Positions 16,535-24,603 of a stretch of 64,000 bases of DNA are shown one piece after another. Source of the stretch: a virus; the IMG/VR virus record IMGVR_UViG_3300034092_002634, positions 18,653 to 82,652 of that record, one strand, 5' to 3'. A model generated the notes under the pieces. The model was not told the origin of the DNA and did no database searches. It saw nothing but the letters and a program-made list of their open reading frames with translations. A program made the translations under genes and the position numbers. How positions within the stretch are numbered: the first letter of the stretch is position 1; each line of letters begins with the position of its first letter.

Positions 16535-17488
16535 TTAAGAAGTAATCTTGATTACACCGATGTTTTGTGGCATGTCGACAACCAAACCGTAAGACATCCA
16601 AGCGTGAAGCGTGTAGTCTGCTGGTTGAATGTTCATGTCGACACTTTCTTGATATTCAGTACCGCCGTACAACAAGACCTCTCCTGCGTTGTTACCAACG
16701 AGAATAATCTTGTCTTCTGGAATGAGTGCTGCCCGTGGATTTGGGAGGTCGTTCTTGAACACCTGTGGAAGTTCAATCAACGGTACGCCCATGTAGTACG
16801 AAACACGATTTGTGTTGAGGTATTCGAGCAACTTCTCGTTAACCGGGTACGCAATTGTGTTCGATGTGCCACTGTAAATGTACTCGCGGAAAGCAGCAAA
16901 CTTATAAATAGGAAGCAATGCTTTACGAGTCCCAATGATAGCTTTGACACCGCCTGCGGTGTACATGACATTCTCCATCAACGTATCCAATGCCGTGTAG
17001 GTCAAGGCAGCGGTTTCGACGTAGTGTGAAGGCGTGTTGGCTGTGGTCCATACCGAGGACAGCAAGTTGAACACACGGTTCACCAAATTGTCGGTAAGGT
17101 CGAACGCAAGCTGCTGACGCATCATTTCGACCGTGATCATGTTGCCCTGCTGCACGTTCCAAAGACTCTCACGCACACCGCCGATCAAGCGATCGAACAC
17201 ATATGAATGATAATCCTGGACAGTGGTTGGCTGACTGACTAAATGACTGGTGCCTGGTACCATCGACTGAACCGAGTACTTACCACGACGAAGACGTCGG
17301 ATAATCGGGTCGCCGATGTTAGCTTGGCGGGTGGGCATAAATGTATTGAAAAGATCCAGTGTCAAGTGATTTGGCTCAACCATCTGTACAATCAATTCTG
17401 CGAATGCGGACTTACCTGAAAGAGTAGTCCCGGCCGTTTTTGCCGTCTCAGCCAGGGCTTTCTGAAATTTCTCTGTTTCGTTCATCAT
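16535..17488 (-). CDS. Major capsid protein, HK97-like
   Basis: A protein of 316-317 residues in the position of the major capsid protein, downstream of the protease/scaffold gene. It has a helical, charged N-terminal arm (residues 1-30), a motif on guanidine-like RRLRRGKYS near residue 65, and a C-terminal region with strands (ILVGNNAGEVLLYGG). These fit an HK97-fold shell protein of this length. Two ATG codons are adjacent: GGAG lies 3 bases from the first and 6 from the second, so the second (17485) may be used. No cleavage site can be assigned by eye. Confidence 0.7.
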   Translation of the reverse strand: MMNETEKFQKALAETAKTAGTTLSGKSAFAELIVQMVEPNHLTLDLFNTFMPTRQANIGDPIIRRLRRGKYSVQSMVPGTSHLVSQPTTVQDYHSYVFDRLIGGVRESLWNVQQGNMITVEMMRQQLAFDLTDNLVNRVFNLLSSVWTTANTPSHYVETAALTYTALDTLMENVMYTAGGVKAIIGTRKALLPIYKFAAFREYIYSGTSNTIAYPVNEKLLEYLNTNRVSYYMGVPLIELPQVFKNDLPNPRAALIPEDKIILVGNNAGEVLLYGGTEYQESVDMNIQPADYTLHAWMSYGLVVDMPQNIGVIKITS

Positions 17489-17498
17489 CTACTCCTAA

Positions 17499-18029
17499 TT
17501 AATGCATAATAATGTACAACATCTCAGTGTCAGGCTGATAACGCTCGACAGTGGCGATGGTGTGACTATTAGTGGTGGTGTAAGTAAGCAAGCCGGATGC
17601 GCCGACGGCAACGCGAGCGCCTGGGACCTTGATATCGGCCGAATTGACAAAACAACCCGAAGTGACGCCGATCTTACCGCGATGCATTGCAACGAGTTCG
17701 CCGGACACAATGAGTGGTTCTTTCCACATGGAACGCTTTACCAAGTATTGCTTTTTGTGGAAGACTGGATCTCCGTAGAGACCACCGTCATTCAAATTGT
17801 AGTTTTTCGTTCCTGGAACAGTGTACCAATCCTCATAAGTTGGGGACGGAAAATTGTCGGGTGGGAAGAATGCGATGAAAACGCCGTGCTGAGTCTCCGC
17901 TGCTGCGTACGAAACAGTAGGCAAATCTTCACGCACACCAGAAGCGCCAACAACAACGGCGCGCCCTTCAACGATTGTTGAAGATGCAACACCCTGCCGG
18001 CTGTGTAACGTGGTTACAATAACTGCCAT
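17499..18029 (-). CDS. Probable capsid decoration or head protein
   Basis: The 176-residue, strand-rich protein lies between the protease and the major capsid gene. Small proteins there are often decoration proteins or head fibres. The C-terminal half carries the pattern VAMHRGKIGVTSG and PGARVAVGASGLLTY, typical of beta-barrel surface-binding proteins of phage heads. A Shine-Dalgarno site GAGGTAAC precedes ATG 18029. It has no Cys-based metal site or catalytic motif. Confidence 0.5.
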   Translation of the reverse strand: MAVIVTTLHSRQGVASSTIVEGRAVVVGASGVREDLPTVSYAAAETQHGVFIAFFPPDNFPSPTYEDWYTVPGTKNYNLNDGGLYGDPVFHKKQYLVKRSMWKEPLIVSGELVAMHRGKIGVTSGCFVNSADIKVPGARVAVGASGLLTYTTTNSHTIATVERYQPDTEMLYIIMH

Positions 18030-18103
18030 TTTTAGTTACCTCATTTAAAATTTAGACTAATTCCGTAGTCTTCGGTCTATTCGTCTTACAAAGAAGAAAA
18101 AGG

Positions 18104-19672
18104 CTAGGCCTTGTTACCCTTCTTTAGAAAGTCTGCCAAAGCTTTGGCACTGACTGATTCAGTTCCAGAGCTCTGGGGTTCTGGAATTGAAATAGGTTCC
18201 TTAACGCTTGAATTTGATTTCACAGGAGCTGCTTTACGAAGATCCCCGATAATCTTACTCAACACGTCGTCAGTCAAAGACAAGTAGAATTCCAGTTTCT
18301 GCTCAATCTCACTCTGACTAAACACCGATGAAAGCTCGGCAATTACTTCGTTTTTCCGGGCTTCGGCTTTGGCATGCTGCTCGGCTTCTTCGAAGGCTTG
18401 GATTTTGGTCCGTAAGTCATTTGCTTCCTTCTCCTTCTCAGCCAAGGAGGCTGTAAGTTCTTCAATCTGTTTTTTCAGTTCTTCCATTTCTTCCTTCTCT
18501 TCTGCTACTGAAAGTAGCGGAGTTCTATTTCCATAGGCGGGATTGTCTACGATACAGGTGCCTGCAAAGACTACGTCTTTTAGCCACCTAATACCATCAA
18601 TCTCCTCAGCGGAGGAGTAGTACACTTCCCAGGAGGTTCCAATAAACTCACTATCATCTGCGCGCGATTTAAGCAGTTCGTATACTGCTGGGTACTGATC
18701 CTTCCAAATGAAAGCCCGTCCCATAATTACGTCACGCCCTTGATACGTGTCTACAAAAGCCTCTGTGATGGCTCCTACAGGATGTGCTCCTGTATGACCA
18801 CCGTAGCCATTTTCCGATACCGAAATCTTTATCGGAGTAAGCTTAGAAGTGCGAATTACGTTGTCAATTTCAGATCTGCTAATACCCTCACTGTTTGAGT
18901 TGGGTTCAAAGTCTGTCAGGACAACTTCGATTTCTTTTATGAATGGGTGGTTAATATCCGAGCTTCGCGCAAGGCGTAAACCACCTTTCACAGATGCCGA
19001 ACTTTTTTTGTCAGCTGCGTTCATTTGTTTTACAAGACGAGCAAACCACCCTCTGCCAGATGCTCCACCCCAAAGCAACCAGGAAACCCAAGCTGGGGAA
19101 TCCTTAGGTGCGTTCGCGAACCGAGCATTTCGACCGTAAAACCTGTTACCCATGCGGGCTCTTTCAGGACTTACAGAGTCACCGGACACGTACTTCCGTG
19201 CCCACGCAACTGTTGCAGGCTCTAAACCATTCCCGCTCAACCCTTTCTCGTGTAGAGCTAGGCCACGTTTTGCGGCTGAGCGTACACCAGCAGGAGGAGA
19301 AAAGTTAATATTAGCATAGCGGCCAGCAGAGTAGGATTCACTCGGATCTTCCTCTTCTTTATTATTTGAGTCGGGAACCGGTATAAAATCGGGAATGTTT
19401 AAATCTTCGTTTTCAATAACCCAGAACTTACAGATTGCGTCAGGTTCGATAACTCCTTCTACAACCGCACAGCTATTGCTGTCTTTTGCAAAGAAGGCAC
19501 AATTGAAACACACAAGGCCCTCGGCTTTAAATGGGTTACTTTCTGCCGGAGTATAATGCGATCCCTCGCTATCTGTACCCCATCCAAATTTTCCGTATTC
19601 GTCAGTTATTTGAATTAGCTCCTCAACAAGATCCTCTTGTCGCGGAGAAAGGTATTCTGCTGTTTCTTCCAT
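18104..19672 (-). CDS. Prohead protease fused to scaffold-like coiled coil, with four-Cys N-terminus
   Basis: This 522-residue protein has three visible parts. Residues 50-86 hold four Cys (55, 58, 68, 81) in a CxxC-x9-C-x12-C pattern, a small metal or iron-sulfur site known from some phage head proteins. Residues 120-215 hold a Trp-rich helical module (WARKYVSG, AWVSWLLWGG) common in phage capsid-maturation proteins. Residues 270-380 resemble XkdF-like prohead proteases (ITEAFVDTYQGRDVI and GTSWEVYYSS). From 390 on lies a Lys/Glu coiled coil like a scaffold. Such fusions cut themselves away during capsid maturation. No separate scaffold gene is seen. Confidence 0.65.
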   Translation of the reverse strand: MEETAEYLSPRQEDLVEELIQITDEYGKFGWGTDSEGSHYTPAESNPFKAEGLVCFNCAFFAKDSNSCAVVEGVIEPDAICKFWVIENEDLNIPDFIPVPDSNNKEEEDPSESYSAGRYANINFSPPAGVRSAAKRGLALHEKGLSGNGLEPATVAWARKYVSGDSVSPERARMGNRFYGRNARFANAPKDSPAWVSWLLWGGASGRGWFARLVKQMNAADKKSSASVKGGLRLARSSDINHPFIKEIEVVLTDFEPNSNSEGISRSEIDNVIRTSKLTPIKISVSENGYGGHTGAHPVGAITEAFVDTYQGRDVIMGRAFIWKDQYPAVYELLKSRADDSEFIGTSWEVYYSSAEEIDGIRWLKDVVFAGTCIVDNPAYGNRTPLLSVAEEKEEMEELKKQIEELTASLAEKEKEANDLRTKIQAFEEAEQHAKAEARKNEVIAELSSVFSQSEIEQKLEFYLSLTDDVLSKIIGDLRKAAPVKSNSSVKEPISIPEPQSSGTESVSAKALADFLKKGNKA

Positions 19673-20437
19673 TTACGTACCTCTCACTAAGTGAACTTCA
19701 AATGTTCCTGCAGCAGTTTCTGAAGGACTGAAAGAAATAATAATCCCGTTTACCGCACTCGCTAACAGCGGAATGCTGGTAATAATTCCTGTCGCTGGTA
19801 CAGATTCGGGAATAAAGCCGTAACGCACATTAGGGCTTAAAGACTTACTAAGAACACTCATATCGGCTGTGAGCGAGCCCAAATCGGCAAAAACGGTAAC
19901 TACACCCGCGGATGCTGACTTAATAGAGAACGATAGCTTTCTCCAGCCAGAACGTATCATCGGCACATAAATAAATCGACCGTTCATATACGAAGTGTCA
20001 AAGAATGTTCCGTAAGGGTCAATAACCTCTAACGATTCAGGTGAAAAAGAGTCAAGACATACAAAAATGTCGTCGTACCCATCTGCAATTGTCGAGATCA
20101 GTTCGTTAACTCTGCCGTCTCCGGCAGTTTTCAACCCACCCTTAGCAGTTACTCTAAGAACAGAAATCTCGTTGTCAACTAACTCAGCATTTGAATTGTT
20201 GAGCGTCTCGCTATAAAAAGTACCCGCACTCGGGAATAGAGTGTCGTTAGCGTTAAACGCTTGTGTGAATGAACCAGTTAAGTTCATTGATACGGGAATA
20301 GGATATTCCTCACTCCCTAAAGAAACACCGCTGGGACTAGTTATTACAAACTGCTGATAATGCGTTGTTGCTTCGTCGTTCAGTATTTCAACTGTACCCA
20401 ATGTAGTCGGTGTTGTTGACGGAATATTAATAGGCAT
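19673..20437 (-). CDS. Unrecognised beta-rich virion-module protein
   Basis: ATG 20437 has GGAGGG four bases upstream and is chosen over the TTG at 20449. The 254-residue product is Ser/Thr-rich and made of short predicted strands, with no Cys pair or catalytic motif beyond one isolated Cys. It stops one base before the prohead protease starts and is the first structural gene after the regulator. A head-decorating or head-fibre role would fit its place, but I do not recognise it. Confidence 0.5.
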   Translation of the reverse strand: MPINIPSTTPTTLGTVEILNDEATTHYQQFVITSPSGVSLGSEEYPIPVSMNLTGSFTQAFNANDTLFPSAGTFYSETLNNSNAELVDNEISVLRVTAKGGLKTAGDGRVNELISTIADGYDDIFVCLDSFSPESLEVIDPYGTFFDTSYMNGRFIYVPMIRSGWRKLSFSIKSASAGVVTVFADLGSLTADMSVLSKSLSPNVRYGFIPESVPATGIITSIPLLASAVNGIIISFSPSETAAGTFEVHLVRGT

Positions 20438-20470
20438 GTAACCCTCCAAAAGTATCCTCTAACAGTATAC

Positions 20471-20863
20471 TTATTTTTCTGTCAGTTTTATTTTGTTAAT
20501 GATCATTCGGACGCTCTCTCTTGAGACTGTTAACCCCGTCATATTACAAATTTTAGTCAGTTTCCGCACAGATAAATTTTTCTCGTAAATGCTTTTAATA
20601 AAAGATTCAATTATGTCTGTAGTTTTGGGTCTGCCTCTTGGTCTGGAAGATCCCCAAAATCTTTCAGGCTCTTTCGATAAATAATCAACTTCATAATTTG
20701 TTGATTCAATTTTTGTTATACGCCGTTGACGGCGCTCCATTGCAACTAATTCTAAAAACCATTCTGACGAAGAGTAAGGCCCATATAAAGAGCGGCAACT
20801 CAAACAGAGAAAATCTCCACTCTTTCTCCGATCATCACAGAATAAACAACGAACATACCTCAT
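20471..20863 (-). CDS. Small zinc-ribbon / helix-turn-helix regulator candidate
   Basis: The start ATG 20863 follows AGGTGATTTT. The 130-residue protein begins with two CxxC pairs (Cys 6, 9, 20, 23), a likely zinc ribbon. From about residue 75 it has a basic RPRGRPKTTD segment and a helix-turn-helix-like region (LTKICNMTGLTVSRESVRM). It is the first gene of the leftward structural operon, next to a divergent promoter region, so it may control late transcription. The exact family is not recognised. Confidence 0.55.
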   Translation of the reverse strand: MRYVRCLFCDDRRKSGDFLCLSCRSLYGPYSSSEWFLELVAMERRQRRITKIESTNYEVDYLSKEPERFWGSSRPRGRPKTTDIIESFIKSIYEKNLSVRKLTKICNMTGLTVSRESVRMIINKIKLTEK

Positions 20864-21033
20864 AAAATCACCTGACAAGTAAATTTGGGTATAATTACCC
20901 CGTTAGTATCTTACCACGAAAACAAGATGTCTCTGCTTTCTTAGTCTCTAACGGAATTCTAATACAAAGGAGTTGACAGGATTGTTATAATCCCTACAGA
21001 AGAAAAAAAAAGAATCGCATATAACATATGTTT

Positions 21034-21064
21034 ACATATTAGATATTAAGTCTAATATGTTTTT
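21034..21064 (+). promoter_or_regulatory. Hairpin with T tract in divergent region
   Basis: A perfect 10-bp inverted repeat (ACATATTAGA with TCTAATATGT, 7-base loop) is followed by TTTT. It has terminator form in the rightward direction but no rightward gene lies before it, so it may end a short leader RNA, bind a regulator as DNA, or insulate the two operons. Confidence 0.5.
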
Positions 21065-21091
21065 GTATTTTGAAGAAAAATATGATATATT
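21063..21091 (+). promoter_or_regulatory. Sigma70-like promoter for the mazG-nrdJ-terL operon
   Basis: TTGTAT at 21063 and TATATT at 21086 are separated by exactly 17 bases. Transcription would start about 25 bases before the first gene. Similar TTGnnT-17-TAnAnT boxes recur at 30103, 32402 and 36892. Confidence 0.55.
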
Positions 21092-21124
21092 GTTCATGTG
21101 TTTAATATTATCTAGGAGGGGTAG

Positions 21125-21463
21125 ATGGAAAAGGAATTGACTTGGTCTGAGTATCAAGAGTTTGTGGTGTCTACTAAGCGGTATTCCGAAAACTATCGAT
21201 TGTTATACCCAGTTCTTGGTCTTGCTTCTGAGGCAGGTGAAGTTGCTGGTAAGTTAAAGAAGATTCTCCGCGATAACAACGGAGAAATTTCTGAAGAGCA
21301 GGCTGGAAAATTATTTGACGAACTTTCCGATGTACTTTGGTACGTCACCTGCTGCCTAGATGATCTTGGATTGAGTCTTGAGGCATTGGCGCACTACAAT
21401 GTCGCAAAACTAACATCCCGTGTAGATCGCGGAGTTATCCAAGGTGATGGCGATAATCGATGA
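21125..21463 (+). CDS. MazG-like nucleotide pyrophosphohydrolase
   Basis: The 112-residue protein matches the all-alpha NTP pyrophosphatase (MazG-like) family in length and motif. A conserved SEAGEVAGKLKK stretch at about residues 37-48 supplies the ExxE metal ligands, and a second acidic motif (LFDELSDVLWYV) follows near 60-72. Such enzymes hydrolyse NTPs or dNTPs to monophosphates, and in phages they tune the nucleotide pool or alarmones. A strong Shine-Dalgarno (TAGGAGGGGTAG) precedes the ATG. It heads an operon with ribonucleotide reductase, which supports a dNTP-pool role. Confidence 0.85.
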   Translation: MEKELTWSEYQEFVVSTKRYSENYRLLYPVLGLASEAGEVAGKLKKILRDNNGEISEEQAGKLFDELSDVLWYVTCCLDDLGLSLEALAHYNVAKLTSRVDRGVIQGDGDNR

Positions 21464-21741
21464 GGTTCCGCATTGTTGACTGGGCTGAGTCAGAGGGAAT
21501 TTTTTCTGTTAGGTTTGTAGTGTCATCTAACAAAGACGATCGACTTGAGTCCTATGTTGTGAGCATCCCGTTTAACGGAGAAGACCCTCAGTTGTTTATG
21601 AATAAGCTACGTAACAATATGGTTAGTTACGTAGCTTATCTCGATAATATGAAGTCAGTTAAGAGTGTTATGACTGACTTTGCGTTTACAGACCCGACCG
21701 TTCATTATTATGAGAATATAGGAGTAAGTGATGTTACTTAG
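21460..21741 (+). CDS. Hypothetical protein between mazG and nrdJ
   Basis: A 93-residue acidic protein whose ATG overlaps the MazG-like stop by four bases and whose end overlaps the reductase start. The tight coupling suggests a role with its neighbours in nucleotide metabolism. It shows no metal motif or membrane segment, and I do not recognise the family. Confidence 0.55.
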   Translation: MRFRIVDWAESEGIFSVRFVVSSNKDDRLESYVVSIPFNGEDPQLFMNKLRNNMVSYVAYLDNMKSVKSVMTDFAFTDPTVHYYENIGVSDVT

Positions 21742-23881
21742 CAAATCGTTCCTAAACAAATTTGAAGACAATCCACAATGGCCGAGCTTGCTCGGTCAAT
21801 TTGTCTACCTGCGTACTTATAGCCGCTACCTGCCAAACAAAAAACGCAGAGAAACTTGGAAAGAGACTGTTACTCGTGTTGTCGAGTACAGCATGGGCTT
21901 GGATACTATAACTGATCGAGTAAAGCAGGAAGCAGAAGCGCGCAAACTTTTTGAATCAATGTACAATCTTTCAGTATTCCCGGCCGGCCGCACTTTGTGG
22001 ACTGGCGGAACTGAAGCCGCTAAAAAATACCCGCTGTCAAATTTTAACTGCTCGTTTATGATTGTAGACGACGTGCAAGCTTTTCTTGACGCGTTTTACT
22101 TAATGATGCTGGGAACAGGCGTAGGTTTTCGTGTACTTCCTCAAGATGTAGTTCAGTTTCCGCCAATTATTACTGGTGTGGCTATTGAGCATAAAGAATA
22201 CACCGCTAAACGCAAAGCAGATCGTGAAGAGAACTCACGCTACGCCATTGACAGCGACGTAATGTATCTTTCGGTAGGTGACAGCAAGGAAGGCTGGGTG
22301 TGGGGCTTAGAAGCCTTGTTTGAAGCTTTCTTTAAGGGTTACAAAAAGATTGTTGTCGATTACGACAGCGTTCGTCCTGCTGGCGAGCAACTTAAGACTT
22401 TTGGCGGTCGCGCTAGCGGTCATGTAGCATTGCGGGATATGTATGAGAAGATTGTCAAAGTGCTTAACGAGGGCACTGACCGCCTTTCGACGCTGCAGGC
22501 TATGGATGTAATGAATTTAATTGGCGAGGCAGTTGTTGTCGGCGGTGTTCGACGGTCTTCCGAAATTACGCTGTTTGACATTAATGATACTGCTGTTCTC
22601 GATGCAAAAGTCGACCTCTGGTCCGATCCCGCCAAAGAAGACAAGCGGTTTCGCTCAATGAGTAACAATTCTGTTTACTTCACTGAGAAACCAACCAAAG
22701 AGCAGCTTACACAGCTTTTCAGCCGCATCTTGAACAATGGTGAGCCGGGTTTCATTAATGCCGAAGCTGCTTCAAAACGCCGTCCTTGGTACGCTGGTAC
22801 AAATCCTTGCGCTGAAATTCTTTTGGCCGACAACGGTGTTTGTAATTTAAGCGAGATCAACGTTCGCAACTTCGTCAAGAATGACGAGTACGGCGGGTAT
22901 CTTGATATGATTGAGCTCGAAGGAGCAGTCGTTCAAGCTACGCGCCTTGGAGTCCGCATGGCTACACTTGAGCTTGAGCTGCCTCACTGGAATAAAGTGC
23001 AGCAACGAGATCGATTAACAGGAGTTAGTTTAACCGGTTATGTTGAGGCGTTTGACGCCCTTGGTGTCTCAACTACTGAAGAAGACTTGAACGCTATTCG
23101 CGTTATCGACCGAGATGGTGGAGGCCGTCCACGTTTGCGGTTTTACACATTGCGCGATGTCTTGGCAATTATCGGTTCAGTTGCTCAAGAAACAGCTTTA
23201 GGATACTCTGCCGAACTTCGTATCCCAGCCCCACTTCTGGTAACCACTGTAAAGCCGTCTGGTACAATTGCACAGCTTCCTACGGTATCGAGCGGTGCAC
23301 ACGCCTCCTACGCCCCCCTGTACGTCCGACGCGTGCGTATCTCGTCGAAAGACCCGCTGGCTCAGGCTATGCGCGAGTCAGGGTATCCGATCTTCCCAGA
23401 AGCCACCTCATGCATGCCTGAAGTTTTTGCATCTATGAGCGACGCAGACAAAGAAGAGACACTCAAGAATGCGCTGACTTGGGTTGTCGAATTCCCAATT
23501 AAAACGTCAGCAAAGAAGGCGTCTGCGGAGGAAAGTGCTGTCGAGCAACTTAACCGATACTTTATTTTGCAAAAATACTGGACGGACCACAACACGTCGA
23601 TTACGGTGACGTTCAGCCCTGAAGAGGTTGACGACATTATTGAGTTGCTGCTCCGCAAGTGGGAGAATTATATTGGCGTTTCATTCCTTCCGAAGTTTAC
23701 AACTGCTTACCCACTTATGCCTTATCAAGCGATTGACGAGGAAGAGTATCAGCGGCGGCTTGCAGAAGTCTCGGGCGTGACAGGGAAATCTATTATTGAA
23801 CTTCTCGAAAAACACGAGAACGTAGAGGTAGACGACGATCTAGGTACCGACTGTGAAGGCGGCGCATGCCCCATACGCTGA
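21731..23881 (+). CDS. nrdJ: Adenosylcobalamin-dependent ribonucleotide reductase (class II)
   Basis: The 716-residue protein resembles the monomeric class II ribonucleoside-triphosphate reductase family, which makes dNTPs using B12 and needs no second subunit. Visible key parts are NFNCSF near residue 107 (redox Cys), the pair NPCAEI and GVCNLSEIN in the active site (thiyl-radical Cys and second redox Cys), TVKPSGTIAQL, and a C-terminal CEGGACP tail that shuttles electrons. The ATG at 21731 is 11 bases after AGGAG and is preferred to the GTG three bases earlier. B12 dependence suggests that the host makes or imports cobalamin. Confidence 0.92.
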   Translation: MLLSKSFLNKFEDNPQWPSLLGQFVYLRTYSRYLPNKKRRETWKETVTRVVEYSMGLDTITDRVKQEAEARKLFESMYNLSVFPAGRTLWTGGTEAAKKYPLSNFNCSFMIVDDVQAFLDAFYLMMLGTGVGFRVLPQDVVQFPPIITGVAIEHKEYTAKRKADREENSRYAIDSDVMYLSVGDSKEGWVWGLEALFEAFFKGYKKIVVDYDSVRPAGEQLKTFGGRASGHVALRDMYEKIVKVLNEGTDRLSTLQAMDVMNLIGEAVVVGGVRRSSEITLFDINDTAVLDAKVDLWSDPAKEDKRFRSMSNNSVYFTEKPTKEQLTQLFSRILNNGEPGFINAEAASKRRPWYAGTNPCAEILLADNGVCNLSEINVRNFVKNDEYGGYLDMIELEGAVVQATRLGVRMATLELELPHWNKVQQRDRLTGVSLTGYVEAFDALGVSTTEEDLNAIRVIDRDGGGRPRLRFYTLRDVLAIIGSVAQETALGYSAELRIPAPLLVTTVKPSGTIAQLPTVSSGAHASYAPLYVRRVRISSKDPLAQAMRESGYPIFPEATSCMPEVFASMSDADKEETLKNALTWVVEFPIKTSAKKASAEESAVEQLNRYFILQKYWTDHNTSITVTFSPEEVDDIIELLLRKWENYIGVSFLPKFTTAYPLMPYQAIDEEEYQRRLAEVSGVTGKSIIELLEKHENVEVDDDLGTDCEGGACPIR

Positions 23882-23902
23882 CAAATTATTAGATACATTG
23901 AT

Positions 23903-23936
23903 GAGAGATAGTCTGCACTTTAGCGGACTATCTCTC
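23903..23936 (+). promoter_or_regulatory. Intergenic 11-bp hairpin
   Basis: A perfect 11-bp inverted repeat (GAGAGATAGTC with GACTATCTCTC, 12-base loop) lies between nrdJ and the next gene, 16 bases before its ATG. No T tract follows, so it is not a standard terminator. It could be an RNA processing or stability site. Confidence 0.6.
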
Positions 23937-23952
23937 GCAAATTGGAGGAAGA

Positions 23953-24603
23953 ATGGCAAGAAATCGAAGGTTTGATGAGATTTTGAAGGATTATTCCGAC
24001 AAGTATGACCTTGCTACGCTTTCATCTCCAAATGACAAAGCTAATTTGGAGATGCTTATTAACAATCAAATTATTGTTGAAAGCGTTCAGGCCAAACTTC
24101 AAGAACTTACGCAGGATGATCCTGTTGACAACATCGATATGATTCAGCGACTCAGCTCTTCCCTTAAGGACATTATTGAGCGTAATCTTCAATTAGAACG
24201 CGCACTAGCTCTGGACCGCAAAACAAGAAACCAGAACTCTTCAGAATCAGTCGCTGAATACATTGTCCATCTTAAGCAAACAGCACAGGAGTTTTTAGAG
24301 AAACGTCTTGTTCGTATGTATTGCCCTAACTGTAAGATCTTGCTGGCTCGTTTTTCAATTATGCACGATCACAGCGCGTTTGCTCTAAAAGTAAACTGCA
24401 ATCAGTGTAACAAGTCGGTAAGTGCAGAACGTGAGGAAAAAGACATCTTTTTTGACATTAAAGATTCGGGCTGGAGAAAGAAACATAAGTACTCAGTTAA
24501 AAGTGCTAAATCTTCTGGATCGAGCAGCTCGGACATAGAAGATGACATTGTTCTTGAAGACGAGGACCAGGAGGAAAATTTAAATGCTGAAAGCGAAGAT
24601 TGA
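23953..24603 (+). CDS. Possible small terminase subunit, zinc-ribbon protein
   Basis: A 216-residue protein directly upstream of, and overlapping, the large terminase gene, where the small DNA-recognition subunit is usual. Residues 1-115 are helical and charged. Cys 124, 127, 149 and 152 form two CxxC pairs of a zinc ribbon. The tail from 180 is Ser-rich then strongly acidic. A start site GGAGGAAGA precedes ATG. The position supports terminase small subunit, but the zinc ribbon is unusual for that family, so the call is inference. Confidence 0.5.
   Translation: MARNRRFDEILKDYSDKYDLATLSSPNDKANLEMLINNQIIVESVQAKLQELTQDDPVDNIDMIQRLSSSLKDIIERNLQLERALALDRKTRNQNSSESVAEYIVHLKQTAQEFLEKRLVRMYCPNCKILLARFSIMHDHSAFALKVNCNQCNKSVSAEREEKDIFFDIKDSGWRKKHKYSVKSAKSSGSSSSDIEDDIVLEDEDQEENLNAESED

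Larger units (their letters stand above)
20879..21124. promoter_or_regulatory. Divergent intergenic control region
   Basis: This AT-rich 246-base gap separates the leftward structural operon from the rightward metabolism and packaging operon. It contains a rightward promoter, a 10-bp hairpin and a run of A. No clear minus-strand promoter could be chosen by eye. Confidence 0.6.

Noticed and set aside
16523-16601. Upstream extension of the adaptor gene to 16601
   Set aside because: It would overlap the end of the capsid gene and lacks a binding site, while ATG 16523 has AAAGGA at good distance.
20973-20991. TTGACA followed by TATAAT in the divergent region
   Set aside because: Both boxes look perfect, but only seven bases separate them, so they cannot form one sigma70 promoter.
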